Assembly (NCBI GenBank): GCA_013397115.1 | Contig: VWZW01005507.1 | Coordinates: forward strand, 4,244,113-4,308,112 | Direction of reading: 5' to 3' | DNA length: 64,000 nucleotides | Source of the DNA: Edolisoma coerulescens | Lineage: Eukaryota > Chordata > Aves > Passeriformes > Campephagidae | In this document: in pieces, positions 48,941-62,300 of the stretch | Numbering within the stretch: position 1 is the first letter of the stretch | Layout: every line of letters begins with the position of its first letter | Made by a program: the position numbers and the translations under genes | The notes under the pieces: model-generated | The model's database searches: none | Told to the model about the DNA's origin: nothing | The model's input: the letters and a program-made list of their open reading frames with translations, nothing else

Positions 48941-51900
48941 GGTAAGTCTGTAGGAGGCAGAGACAGAACAGCTCCAGTGTGTGAGAGGACACCAAGTGAC
49001 AGGTGACAAGGATCAAGCTTTCCTTTGGATCTACATATCAAACATGGAAGAGAATCGAAGAACTGGGTACACTTTCCACTCCTGTGCTTCTATAAAAATC
49101 ACTTTGTAGGCTGCTCCAAAGCAACAGAGATAAAGCTGGGGATTTTTATGTAAAATGTGATAAAGAAGACCTAAATCTGTTCCATGATGTTACTATGCAA
49201 CATTCGAACTGCACCCTTTCCTGATATGTTTTTAAAGTAAATTCAGTTTCAAAGAAAATTCCAGGTCCCAAGCAATTACTTATTACATACAGTTCTTCAG
49301 GGCACTTCAGTGAATCCTGGGAGAGATTATATTTGCTAAGGAATGCAAAACACTTCCCTTATGGCAAAATTCTTTCAGACAATGAAACTGTTGCTGGCTG
49401 GAGAATACAAATCATCCCAGCTCATCAAAAGGATTTTTTGTAAAGCAAATTATTCTTCATTAATTATTACTTTATATGCATTCTCCACTTTTAGCAGCTG
49501 TCTCACACAAATTTATGCCTCTTGAACTGATACGCAGCCCTATGAAAAACCACAAAATAAATCAGGCGTAACTATGAAGGTCACCTTCTCCCATACACCT
49601 TTTCAGGAACCTCCAATCAAAAACCCAGGACTTCGGTAAATCCTTCAAAAATCCCAAATCAGGAATTTTTCATTTTCCAGAAGTTCAAAAGCATTTTGAG
49701 CTACCAAGTAGGTAAAAAAAGCCTTTTAATATTTTAGAATCAAAAAACCTCCCAATAATTAACAAGGTAAAGTTGATTGAGTTGAGGAAATTCAGGCCTG
49801 TCTCACTCTTCATCAGCAATTAACTTCATAATGAAGAAGCACAAATTTTTCAAGTCTCTGCATATTTAAAATTCTTACATAACTTTTTTTTAATAAGCCA
49901 TGATGCTCTGTCTGGCTTCTGTTTTACTGCCATGTTGAATATATTCTTTCCCTTTTCAAACTGATTGCTAAATAATACAGTTCTCCAAGCAACTAAAAGT
50001 TCCAGACACCTTGGTTCTTCAACGATGTTTGGAATTTTTAATCTATTAAAGAAAATCCTGAGAAACTGTATTAACAGGGTAGTGATATGCACTTCAAAAA
50101 TTTAAAAAAAAAAGTATAGGATTAGAGCATAACACAAGACATCATCTTGATTCATCTTCCACAAATACAAATTAAAATATGTTTTAAACGCTGCTTGACT
50201 CGGAAAAAAAAGCTTTTATACTCCGGGGCTTGTCAGAAGAGATCACAGAACTGAAGTTCTAACACAAGGGAAGAGGTTAATTTAATGAGGAAAGGAGTTG
50301 TATATTAAAAAGTAGTTAATAACAATTATTAGTTGTTCTGGGACAAGAAACCTTCACTTAACTCACTGAATTCTGCATTCCTAGCAGGAATTAGTTCCAT
50401 TTACTCCTAAACAGTTCCTTGGAGCACTGGCTCTGCAATGGCAAGGCAGGAAATGCTTTTGTAAACTCAAAGATCTCATTTCAATCAAACCCTGCAAGAA
50501 TGGTGTTTGAAAAGAGGGAAAGATTAAGAAATAAGCACTGGAACAAGCTTCTCTACATTGGCTAGAAATTTATTTTCCATTAAAGCTGTCAACCAGCTTT
50601 ACCAAAATAAGTGATTTTAATTACACTTGACAATGCCAAAACTGCTGTCTTATTTGCAAAAAAGTCCTGTTCAACATCAGCCACCAAAGGAAAATCGATA
50701 TTTCAACTCATCCCTTTTCTCCTGGCATTGATTCCCCTGCAAAGCAGATGGAAACCAGCATTTTAGTAGGGGAGTTGCTGAGAGAAATATCTAGAAGGCA
50801 CAAAATAGTAACTTCCACATACGCAAGTAGATTGACATCTAGTGTAAAAACACTGAACTACAAAGCCTATTCTACAGATCAACAAGGATTAATTTAAAAT
50901 ATTTTTTAAATGACAAGAGAACCAAATCCTCCAAATACAAGCACCTTAAATAATTATTTTTTAAAAATAGCTAGACAGAGCTATAATAAAAACATTATAC
51001 CAGTGACTGAGGAAATGCAGCTTCCAGCAGAGGAGAAACGAGATGTCAGCAGTGAATTAGAACAGCAAATACGAAAAAATCAGAAATAAAACATGGCAGG
51101 AAGGACAAGGAGGAGGAACACAGGCCACCTGGTCAAGGAGAAGCTTTTTCCAGCTCTGGATAAGGTGAAGTAGAAGAGTTAGAGACAAAAGCAGAGGGCT
51201 CACATGGTTTCATTTTAGAATTATGACCAAAAGATCTTGGATCCTCCCATTTCTGTGTTGTAGGCACAGAGACTGATGAGGAGAGATGTAAATAGTCTCT
51301 AATCAACTGTGTTCTTTAACACAATGAATAGGGAAAGAAAGTTTGTACATTGTAGAAAAGATAAATAAAAAACTTTTCAAAGTTATTCCACTGAAGATTG
51401 ACCCCTTGTATCAGCATCATTATTCTAGAATTTAGCTTATTAAGTATCTTTGGGCAAAGACGTTTTCATTCCTTTCAAAGGAATACATTTCAAAGTAATC
51501 TCTGAAGTTTGTCACCTTTTTACTCTTTCCAGTATTGGTGGCATTGGCAAAGATTTTGGACCTCACCACATTTTCCTGGCTGTTTCAGCCCCATTTTCAC
51601 TTTCCTGCCTGTAGTAATTTCACAAAAGCAATGTCTAAAAAATAGTATCTTAAAAGCTGAGAGAAGAGCACCCAAACAATTCCCAACTCATTCACAACTC
51701 ACTTTCCGTAACAACATTAGGACATCTCTATGTCTGAAACCCAATGATTTGTTGTATCCTGATACCCTATTGCCCTGAGTGATGATGAATGCCAGAATTA
51801 ATTCCTTTTTTTTTTTCAAAGTAAATACAATTCCTCAGCTTTCCACTGACCCAATGTGTTAGTCATTACACAACTGAGAGTTTGTGCTGTTGTAGATACG

Positions 51901-54900
51901 ACCCAAGGGTTGTTTTGACTCGGGAAAACTCAGGACTCCAGGGAACCTCTGCACGATGAGTCAGAGGTGAGCCATGACTTCAGGATAAGCTCTGAAAATG
52001 GCAAATACAGCTGGAAAAATGAAACAAGGGTTGCTCCCAGGGCCATTCTTGCAAGGGCACAGGAGTGAGCTCCACTCTGAACCAAACTCTCCTGACAGTA
52101 ACGGCACTGTACACGCCAAGTCAGCCGGAAAATGGATCCTTGGCACCACATACGCCTGACAGAGCTCTCAAGGGAAAGCTATGGGGAATTTGCTCAAGCC
52201 CCAAGACCCTGCCAAACTCAAATGCATCCAGTTTTGCTCCTCAAGCTAAGGATTTTCAGAAACTGCAAACAGGCAGAACCCAAGGAAAAAAATCCAAGTG
52301 TTGTCAATTTCTTGGTTTGGGCTTGAAACCAAACAACATGAAATTAACTGGAGAAATGCCAAATACAGCTCAGTGACTGCCCCCAAGTAACTACTGCAGA
52401 AACACACTGAAAACAAGGCAAAGTTACATGGGTTTGGAACAAGACACTTGTTCTGTTTTCCTTGAGTGTCTGAACTACATTTTACATCCCTACCTGCTAA
52501 GATACAAAACTTCCACAGTCCAAAGACAGACTGCAGGAAATGATCCATCACTGATGCAGGATCTGCTTTTTCTCATTTGTTGTCAGTATCACACCGGCTC
52601 TGATAAAAAAAAGATAAGACTTAAATATATCATGGCCTTACTTGAAAAAATTTTTTTCTTTATTTTTACCATTTTTTTAAATTAGGAGAACTAGACACCA
52701 GAGCAGCAAAGTGTGCAGTGAACCTGAACAGAGTAAGAAATACCTGGAAATTATTCATAATACTCTTACTATCTCCTTTTCACTAAGGATTAGTAATAAT
52801 CCCTCATGTTCAGATTCATTAATCAACTGCCAAAAAATCATGAGACCAGCTGAAATCTGAGATCATTAAACCAAAATTCAGATGTTTGCCCACCTTTGGG
52901 TTTTGGCATTATCTCAACAGTGCAATATGGAAGGCTACAAACCTTTATTTAAAACTGAATTTCAATTCCTATATGGTAGTTCTGTACCAAGCACTGGGAC
53001 CTCAAGAAAAAAAAAAACATCAAGTATTGTCACAAATGTTTAATTAGCAATGCAGTCAATCAAGATGTTATCACTGAGTCATTAGTGAATTAAATATTAT
53101 CAGTGTGCCTGAAAACAGATTTAAAAACCATGTTCTCTATAATTAACTAAAACTAACCTCCCTTTCTAGACATTTTTATTCAGCAACTAAAACACACCCG
53201 AAGTTATTTGCTAGAACAAAAGCCCTCTTAGCATAATTTCTTAAGTTATAAACCTTTCTCCCAAAGGAATTTAATTTTTAACCTTTCTTTAAAAAAAAAT
53301 CTTTTCATCAAGACCCATATTCTTTGAAAAATCCCTTCCTGAGGCTTTCTTTATTTTTTATTTATCACTAGACAGCTTAAATGTCATCAAGGCAGAATTT
53401 CTTTGTCATCCAGTCACTCTGCCACACTACAGTGGTATAAAATAACCAAAACTTCAACTTAAATTGCCACCACAGGATCTTTCTTCTTGTCAGGCTGGAA
53501 TACAGCCAGGACACAAAAGTGCTCCTGGATTTCAGTGTCCGCTGGCCTCAAAACAGCTGCTCTTCCCTCTCTTGCAGAGGGACAGAATTGCCAACAAAAA
53601 TAGAAGTACCTGGTTGTCCTGCCCATCTTATTCTCTGCTTTTTGAGCTGGTTACAGAACCAGAACTAATATTTTCTTTTATGCCAGCATTTAGAGCACTT
53701 CACATTATTCCTTCCTCTTCAGCAAATCCCAGGATCACTGTACAAAAGCCAAACAGAGGATACTCTGCTCTTGCCTAGACTGGGGGGAAAACGAAGCACA
53801 GCCCCTCCCTTTTGTTCTCCTGTATTTAGATGTGACCTTGAGATGAATTCCAAAAGCCACTGGCACGTTCCCCCGCTGATCCACTCTAAGAGCAGGGAGG
53901 CAGGCTGAGAACAGGGTTACCAACCACAGAGCTCCAAACAAGGGGCATCAACACTCCCTGGAAATGGATTGTGTGTTCTACCCTCGGGAGCCTGTGGCAC
54001 CTCTGTGTCCCTTTCACCAACTTCCACTGGAGGATTTGCCCAATCTTGTGACCAGCTCAACGTGCCCACTCTGTATTTTGAGAGTGTGGATCAGAGAACT
54101 TATTCCTACCTAAAGACAGCTGTTTAAAATTAACACTTGCTACATACCAGGTATAACTTCATTGGCATCAACACATCACTGAAGGACTACAAACTCTGTC
54201 CTTTCCCACTTTGTCCTCTGAGGATCTCTCTAACAACAGCCACAATAAGCAGCTGCCTGCCAGGAAAACCACCCTGCAAACAAACACTTGGCTGCCCTGG
54301 ACACTGCCCCACATAACCCAAGGGAGTGCTCAGTCCCTGCCTTCAGTGCTCTGGCACATCCATTCCTGCCATTCGCTGGAAACACTGGGATAGACAGCAC
54401 AGATCACCTGGCCCAGAACAAAGAATATTCTATTTCTGTCCAGTCCTCCAGGTCTCAAAGCACACACTGTGATTTAAAGAGGCCAGAGGAGCAAGGGAAG
54501 TGTCTCCCATAACAAGTCAGGGAGATATGCACAGGCACAATCCCACTGAAGGCACCTGGGCTCTGCACTCAGCCATCCGTCTCAAGGTGAAGGTCGTCCC
54601 TCTGGAAAGCCACATCAGCTGGAAAAACACTTAAAGCATTTCAGGAAGTTCTATTTTCAAACCCCATGGTAACACAGACCTCTTTTAGGCCTTTCTACAG
54701 GAGTCACATTCCCAGTGACCTGATCCCCTTGGGAGAAGACAAATTTCCATGCAGGACTCCAGCTAAAGCCATTAAGTTCATTTTTTATCTCCATTTGGGA
54801 GGATAATTAGGAAGAGGAGAGCTAATAACACAGAGTGGTTTCCTTAGGGCAAAGGCATTGGGCAGGTCTCCAGCAGGAAGGATTTTTAGCACAGGTCCCA

Positions 54901-56165
54901 GCACCATCCCAGAGCTCTAGCATTCCCTCCCACATCAATCCCACACAGCAGAGGGACATTTTAACTCCCAGGAACCCCTGCCACCACCACACTGCTTCAT
55001 GCCTGAACCCCATGTGCTCCAGACTTGGCAATTCCCAGGTCTCCAGCAGGCATGACTTGCATGTCTGACAACTACAAAACTCAAGATGATTTTTAATTCT
55101 ATGAAACAACACCAAGCAAAATACTTAGCATTTCTCAGAACATGTGACTCAGTAAATACTGAGGTTCTCAGCCTTCCACATGGTCCTATTATTCCCAACC
55201 AGAAACATCCCATTTGACATTAGCTAAAATACTAAACCAGACACCAAGTTGAATAGATTTTTGTTAGCCTGAATAACTGTGACTAAATTCAGGCAAAAGA
55301 GCGGCTTTCAAAGATGAGAATAATACACAGTTCTAATAAAATACTGCAGGTCTGGGGTTTTTTTAATGTTCATCTCTGGGTCTAGGAGCCCTCCAAAACC
55401 TGCTGTGTGTAGTCAGAGAGCATGGCAGAGAAATCCTGCTGCCGGTCTGGTCCTATACCAAACCCCTCTAAAAGGATAATGAAGACAGCATCACATTTCA
55501 GAAGAGATTTCTTGGATGCCTGCTGAGCTGACCTTGTTTACAAGTACTCACTGAAACAATTAATTGCTCATATGTTTCACTCCACACTGCATTTTCTGCC
55601 CATACTATCCATATGGACATGAACCAGCACAAAATTTCCTATGTGATTATCCAATTAATTATTATTAATGCCAGCATTTAACAACAACAACAAAAAAAGC
55701 CAGCTGGCATACATAACAATTGCTTCACTTCTAGTGTGTGAGAACTACAAAGGGCATATTTGTATTTTATAGCTACTAACAAGGAAAGTTGAACAGTTTT
55801 GTTTTGTTTTAAACTACAGGACCAGAAGAGCAAAGAGTAGAGTGGTGAAAGGAACAGGGAACAACTTGAATCCCAGAGTCAGCACCAGAATTCCTGAGCA
55901 ACTGATCCAATCAGCTCCTCTCAGTACTAATTTACAAATGGAAACCTCTAGCACATTCTCATTCTCTGGCTCTATTCCTCAGTTTTACTATCTGTTTTTT
56001 GGTAGTAGGAATTTCATGTTGATAAAGCAGAATGAGGTCCTGACTGACTCCAGCCTACTGGGTTTTTTTTCTTTGTACTCTTGAACATTGTGAGATTAGA
56101 AAGATGGATTTCTTCTGGACCTGGCAGAAAGCAACAGCTCCAGCAGGGCCAGAGTAATCAGCTGA
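48941..56165. other. AT-rich non-coding stretch
   Basis: About 7.2 kb with no supported exon or repeat. There are several A or T runs (near 51810 and 53010). Open frames stay under about 105 codons and have no good splice borders. A G+T-rich 'gttttgttttgtttt' run lies at about 55798. Confidence 0.4.
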
Positions 56166-56384
56166 TACAATAATGCAGCTGTAGGGATTGAAGCAGTCCA
56201 AAAGCAGTTACTAGATAAGGGCATAATAGAGCCTGAAATTCTGGGCAGTGCTTCACTGATATTAGTTAACCAATGCACAAAGCCCCACCAATTTACAGGG
56301 AGAAACTCTGTTCCAAGGATTAGCATAGGACTGGATATCAACACTCCCACACTCCCTCTCAGCTCCATCACAAATTTGCCATAA
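56166..56384 (+). pseudogene. Possible remnant of an endogenous retroviral pol (reverse transcriptase N-terminal part)
   Basis: A 72-codon plus-strand frame, bounded by stops on both sides, begins near 56181 with a pattern of the type G-I-E-A-V-Q-x-Q-L-L-D-x-G-I-I-E-P. The spacing (Gly-Ile, then Leu-Leu-x-x-Gly-Ile, then Pro) resembles the start of the fingers region in retroviral reverse transcriptases. A Pro-rich stretch about 45 residues later also falls roughly where that family has one. The conserved Asp-Leu-Arg and catalytic Tyr-x-Asp-Asp motifs are absent, and no LTR, gag or other pol piece was recognised nearby. If real, it is a short dead fragment. It may equally be chance. The 116-codon minus-strand frame over it is a shadow. 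Confidence 0.22.
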
Positions 56385-59300
56385 GAGACTGTACTGATTC
56401 TGCTCTGTGCCCCAGTTCTTCCATGTGCAGTATGGGAATAATCCACATGTAACTACTCACCAAAATTATCTTCAATTTTAATTCACATTTGTGCTAGGAA
56501 TTTAAAAACAAGTGTTAAACAAATTTTGTCTAAGCCCTCATTCCAAATTTAGGCAGTCCCTTCACAGCTCTCAATTTCAGCTCCACTGCAATGGCAAAAA
56601 GCAAATACGAACTCTGGTTTTTGAAGCTGCACTGCATTGCTACTGATTTAGGACATCACAGACTGAAGTAAGAGCATCAACCCCCCCAGGCTGGGTAACA
56701 GCAGGTCCTGACAGCTGAACTTGACACAAAACTGCTCATGTGTTGCGTGAGCCAGACAAGACACATCTGGAAAACACAGAAATCCATTAGATCTTGATCA
56801 CATCCCAGCCAGGGCTTTTTAAAACACACATAGACAGGAGGAGTGATGTTTGTGATTAACAGCAAAGTTTTTCCAACCCTGAGGTGAAGTGACACTGCTC
56901 AAGCAATTTTCCAGCCAGGCAGAGAGCAGCACAGGCAATATAAACCTGCAGCAGCAGCAGAATTCTATCTGTGTATACACTCCCAACCATGGGTAGGTTA
57001 CAGGTGCTACTCCTTGGAAAACTGTGATTCGCTGGAGGCTGAACAGACTCATCTCCAAAAGGAACTGAATTTGTAGTCTGTTGGAGTCTCCACTCCAACA
57101 AAGTGGAGCCCTGCAACTCCCTGACTATCAAGGAAGACTTCCATTTCCAGGCTCCAGCTCCTGAATCCACAGCCCGGAAAAGCAGGGCAGGTCAGGGAGA
57201 GCTCAGACTGGCAGCTGCTTTTCTCCACCCCTCCTAGAGCACCCAGCCAAACCTTTTCCTAAACTCTCGAAAATCTCCCCTGCAAGTCACCAGCCATCTA
57301 AAATTAAAGATTATTTTACCCAACAGTGGGGTAGAGCTGTGCTGCCTGAAAAGTTTCTAGCACAGACCTAAACACCTAATTTCAAGGAAGGGTTTTTATT
57401 ATACAGTGAGCAGGGACAGAGGCTCAGGATCAGCATTTGTAGAATGTAACAGGATTCCAAGTGAGCTCCTATACAACACACCAGGCCTGCTCAGATCCAG
57501 AAGTACAATGAATGAAACTTCATTAAACAATTGCTGGGAGACTTGCAAACTGGAATGGATTGGGATTTCGCTCCAAATGAGTTTGTTTTCCAGCATACAT
57601 TAAAATTCCACAGCTCTGGAGAGTCAAAAAGGGAAGGAAAACTCCTTGCCCAGGATCCTCTCCCACCACAATGTTCACTGGGAGTTCAAGGAAGCTTTGC
57701 CTGAACTGACTATCAGCTGCCCAGTTTTTAAATTGGGTGTTAATTAAATTTAATGCCTGATTTTTTTTTCCTAAGTTAAAAACTCTGCCTTCCCCCCTGC
57801 CACCATGAAGTTCTGAACACTTTCCAGACTGATTTTCTTTGTTCCTCTGGCAGCAGGAAGAGCCCAGAGCATCACAAGAGCAGTGCACAAATGTGAGTAC
57901 CAGTGGAAAGCACTGAAGGTACACAAGCAGAGCACTCATTATAGATGAGCCCAGCCAGCTGTTCCACCCCAGCTACAGAAAAAACATCTCCAAGAAAATC
58001 AGCTTTGAAAAGAAAGCTTCTAATCCAGCCACACAGTGACTACAGTAAATCAGCTGGAGAGCAAAAGGCTGGCAGACCAAACCCAGGGACTTCTCCAAGT
58101 GATTCCCTCTAGAGAGACTTCAGGATCCCCCTTCAGAGGGGCCACATAAAGACAAAGATACCAAAAGTAGTATTAACTCTGCAGGATAGCTGGTGACATC
58201 CAGGACAGTTCAAGGGAAACATCTCAGGGCACCACCTTCACCAATAATCCCTGTATTTCCCTGGAATCAGACCAGGGAGTGGAAGGAAGAGCTGGGGAAA
58301 ATGAACAAGGTAAAATTGAGTTATATAATGAAGTTACCCAGAGAGACTTTTTTTTTCTACTGCTGCAATGCTCCAATAGTGGCTGAAGGAGAAGCAGCAT
58401 CAGAAGTAATTTTGATTTTTCTGCTGTTGGCAAATGGTGTATCTTAAGTACAAAAGTGTGAAACATACTCATTTTTGATAAAAATATGGGAAATAAACTG
58501 AACACAGTTTGCCAACGAACCAAACCAGAACTACAGTGATTTAGGGAATAAAGCAAAACAGCAATATCAATAGGCTTCAGAGCTCTTTCCTCATAAATGC
58601 AGGAAGTAGCTTCCTCTCCCTTTCTGGCTAACATGGCATAAGGAATAGAGATTTTGTTTCCAGTCCTAGATTAATCTGGCTAAGGAAGTGCTGAAATCCC
58701 AGAGAAGATGCTTTTCACCACCACAACGTTGACAAGATCAGTAGCAGCAGATCCATGATTTGTGCATAATTACGCCAGCAAATTCACATCGAAATCCACC
58801 CACTCAGCACAGGGCTCCTGGTTAAGTCTGCCAAACACTGTCCATTTGGGATACACCTTGGCATTCCTGTGGGAGAGCTCCTGCTGTACTACACACATGA
58901 TCTAAAACACCTGGAAAACATTCCCTCCTGATCTCCCCCCAAGAGCAGCTTCACCCGAATGTCTGCCCAGTTGTGGGGGGCCTTTTGTGTCCCCTTTTGG
59001 GGACAGCAGCAGCATCCCCAGAGAGGTCTTCTTACCCAAACATTATGTAACTCTAATATTAGTTTAATGTTGCTTTCTCCTGTGGAATATAAACACAAAT
59101 CTCCAGACCCAGAATAACACTCTTCATCCCTTCTAAGACAGAAAAATGGTCATAACAGGCTTGTTCCCTGCTCAGTAATTTTCAAATATCAGCACACCAA
59201 AAGGAAAGAAAAAAAATTTCAGTTCTGAAGATATTCTTGAAGAGTCGCACGAGTTAGTTTGTATTTTCAGAACTTGTTTGAAACATCACAACCCAAATAG

Positions 59301-62300
59301 GTTTCAAGGAAACCTACACTAAGTACGTGCTTTTACTGATAATTGCCAGTTTGTTGCCAAAGATCTATTTTTGGCTGTGTGCAGAGTTACCCATCCTGAC
59401 AAACTAAATAACAAAAGCCATTTTAAAATCCTAGTTTAAGCTGAATTTTACTCATTAGCGTCTCTTTAAGTGTTGTGGTGGAGCACTAAGGACACGTAAA
59501 ACACTTTATTCAGCACAAAAAGCCAAATTAATGGCACTGAACTGCACCACATCTGACTGCATCAGCAATAACAGAACACCTTCACTTTGGAAATATCAAA
59601 GCATTACATGTGGTCCAAATAATTTCAGCAATAAAGAATGCATAAATGCTCAGATGAACAAAAAGCTCCCAGTGGAAATCAGGCATTACATTGGAAATTC
59701 TATTTTGAAATCAGTTTCCCCCAAAGCTCAACCAATCCTTCATAGAACAGTTATTGTGGTTTAGTTAAGACTAGTTTAGAGCCAAAACAAGTTTGACTTC
59801 CCAGTGTGGAACAAAAGCACATGGCACCTAATTATGCAATAAAATGCCCAAATAGAGTGTTCAAACAACAGCTCAACTTGCCTGTGTTTACAGTACAATC
59901 CAACATAACCTTGCAATCCTTCCAGCTTCTAACTGTGCAGCAGGGATGTTGGAATTGAGTGTTCCCACAGATACCCAGCAGTGAAGCCAATAAAAGTCTG
60001 GAATTCCAGAGCAAACTCAGCCTTGGTTACCAACACTACTAAAGGACTTGGGAGCATTAATGCAAGATCCACCAAGAGACAAGAGGAAAGTAAAGCATCT
60101 TGCCCACCATCACAAACTCAGTTTTCCAAGACACTGCATACACTAACACAGCTTATTCCAGAGCCAAAATCCCAGAAACTCAAACCTTTTTCAAGGAACA
60201 TTATCTGGTAAATGCTTTATAAACAAAAACACTTCAGTGATAAGAAGAAATGGAAGCAGATACTTGATAAAGAATTCCAACTACACAGGGCTACTGTAAA
60301 AAAAAAAATCTACAAGGTCATGCAAGGCAGCTATTTTTATATTCCAGCAAAAGAAACGGGTGTGGAAAACATTTTTTGCACTATTCTATATCCAGAAAGA
60401 CCTAAGCATGGCTAAAAGCTTTTGTGGTTTACAGCATTGCAAGGAACAGGCACATCCAGCGCAGCGGAAAGCAGAGGAGCCGTGCCAGGAGGCCACTGCT
60501 ATTTCTGGCTGTCACTGGTGGGCTGGGTGACCTTCAGGGCACAGGGACACCTCTTCCCCCAGCCCCTGTGGGCACACACAGAAAAGTGTCTTTTCCTGGG
60601 ACCCTGAGGGACAGAGGACAGGGGAATTCCCTTGGGACACTGTACAAGATGAGCCACCAGGCCTCTGGTTTTGTGCTGGAAGCATGTGCAGCTCTCTTTC
60701 AGCTGAACAGCTCACTCACGTTATTCTCAGTAACCAAAACCTCCACGTTCTGACCCACCTGACCCATTCCTTGGCTTTTAAGCAGAGTACAGTTGCTACA
60801 ACAACCTGATTAGTTCATTTATCTAACTTTATATGGCTAAAAAACCCAAAGAACAAGGTTTACTCCCATTTTCTCCAGGTCCTCATCACTAACAGTTCAG
60901 TAAATTTCATTTACAGGACCAACAACTACAATAATTCACAAGTTAGACTGCCAATTTTAAGCAATAAATAATTATGGAGAAGAAATTAATACCTCAAACA
61001 TTCAGTACGAAAAGAGAACCACATTTACCATTTTATTACCCACAAAGACTATCGCTTAATTTAGTTTTCCAGTATACATTAGTCTTACCTTTAAACAAAA
61101 AATAGAATCAAACCTGAAAAATCTAATCTTGTTATATTTGGAGCCACACTGATTTATAAAATTCCCATCATATTTTCTCATCCTCTGCTATTGATTCACT
61201 GAAACACTGTAAATCACCTTCAGCAGTGATTAATGTAAAAACTGTTCTTCATCACCATCAGAAATGAGAACAAATCTAACACCTTTCACTGGTTTGCATT
61301 TTAACAAAGTTAAAAAAATATTAAAGAATGTGATTTTCATTTCCCTCTGCCCTTTTCTCCAAAACCTGTCACTGTCAGCTTCCCAAGAACAGCACATCAC
61401 AGGAATATTTCAGCCATCCTACTGTGGCACATCTCTGCCTCACTGACAAGTTCATGTGCAAACCAATGTTAAGGATTCTTCTCCTAAACAACACTTCTAG
61501 TTTGAGCAAAAAACTTTAAAAAAAAAACCCTTTTAAAATGGAGAAAAATCTCAAAACATTGACTAAAATCTGTTCATTTTATAACTAAATATCAACTGGG
61601 GACAAAAATCTAGATTTTTTTTTTTCCCACAGGCATTTTTTAGTAGCATTTAGTTCCATTTAAGGGCTATTCTCTGCAAACAATTAGAAATTCTAGAGAA
61701 AAAAATATTTACTCAATGTCAGTTGGTACAGACAGGAACCTTTGGTACGCCTGATTACTGAAACAATGACAAGTATGATATTAACTAATAGAGTTTCCTT
61801 TTCCTCTTCTACATGGTAAAAACCTAGACTTTTCTATGCATTTAGACACTAAAGTAATTTAAGTCTTGTGCCAGTTAAATCTTAATTAATATGAATTCTT
61901 CTGAACTGACATTGATAATAAAAATTACAACATTCAAACGAAATTAGCATTAATTTCCTAATTAAAACCCATTTCCAAGACAAGCCATCTATATTTAGAA
62001 CCCTGCCTTTCTCCAGAGACAGGAAGAACACTCGCTGCGCTGTTATGCACTTGTGCCTCAAAAATGTCCTAAGATTTCCCATTTTCAAGTGTCAGCCTGA
62101 TTCAAAACCTTGAATTTTAAGAGTAAATTCTGAATTTGGAACTCTACAAAGACACTTATCTTCCTTTTTAAATGGATAACTAAACAATTTGTCATCAAAG
62201 TTCAAAAAATTCTCCCAGGAAAGCAACTTCCAGCCTGTCAATGCAGGTTGCTATGGTAACAACCACCATGACTACGCAGGCTCCAACCTTATTTAATGGG

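Noticed and set aside
61083..61125. Minus-strand 27-base micro-exon between TTTTTCAG and GTAAGA
   Set aside because: All useful frames hit a stop or are too short to judge; probably a chance pair of splice motifs.
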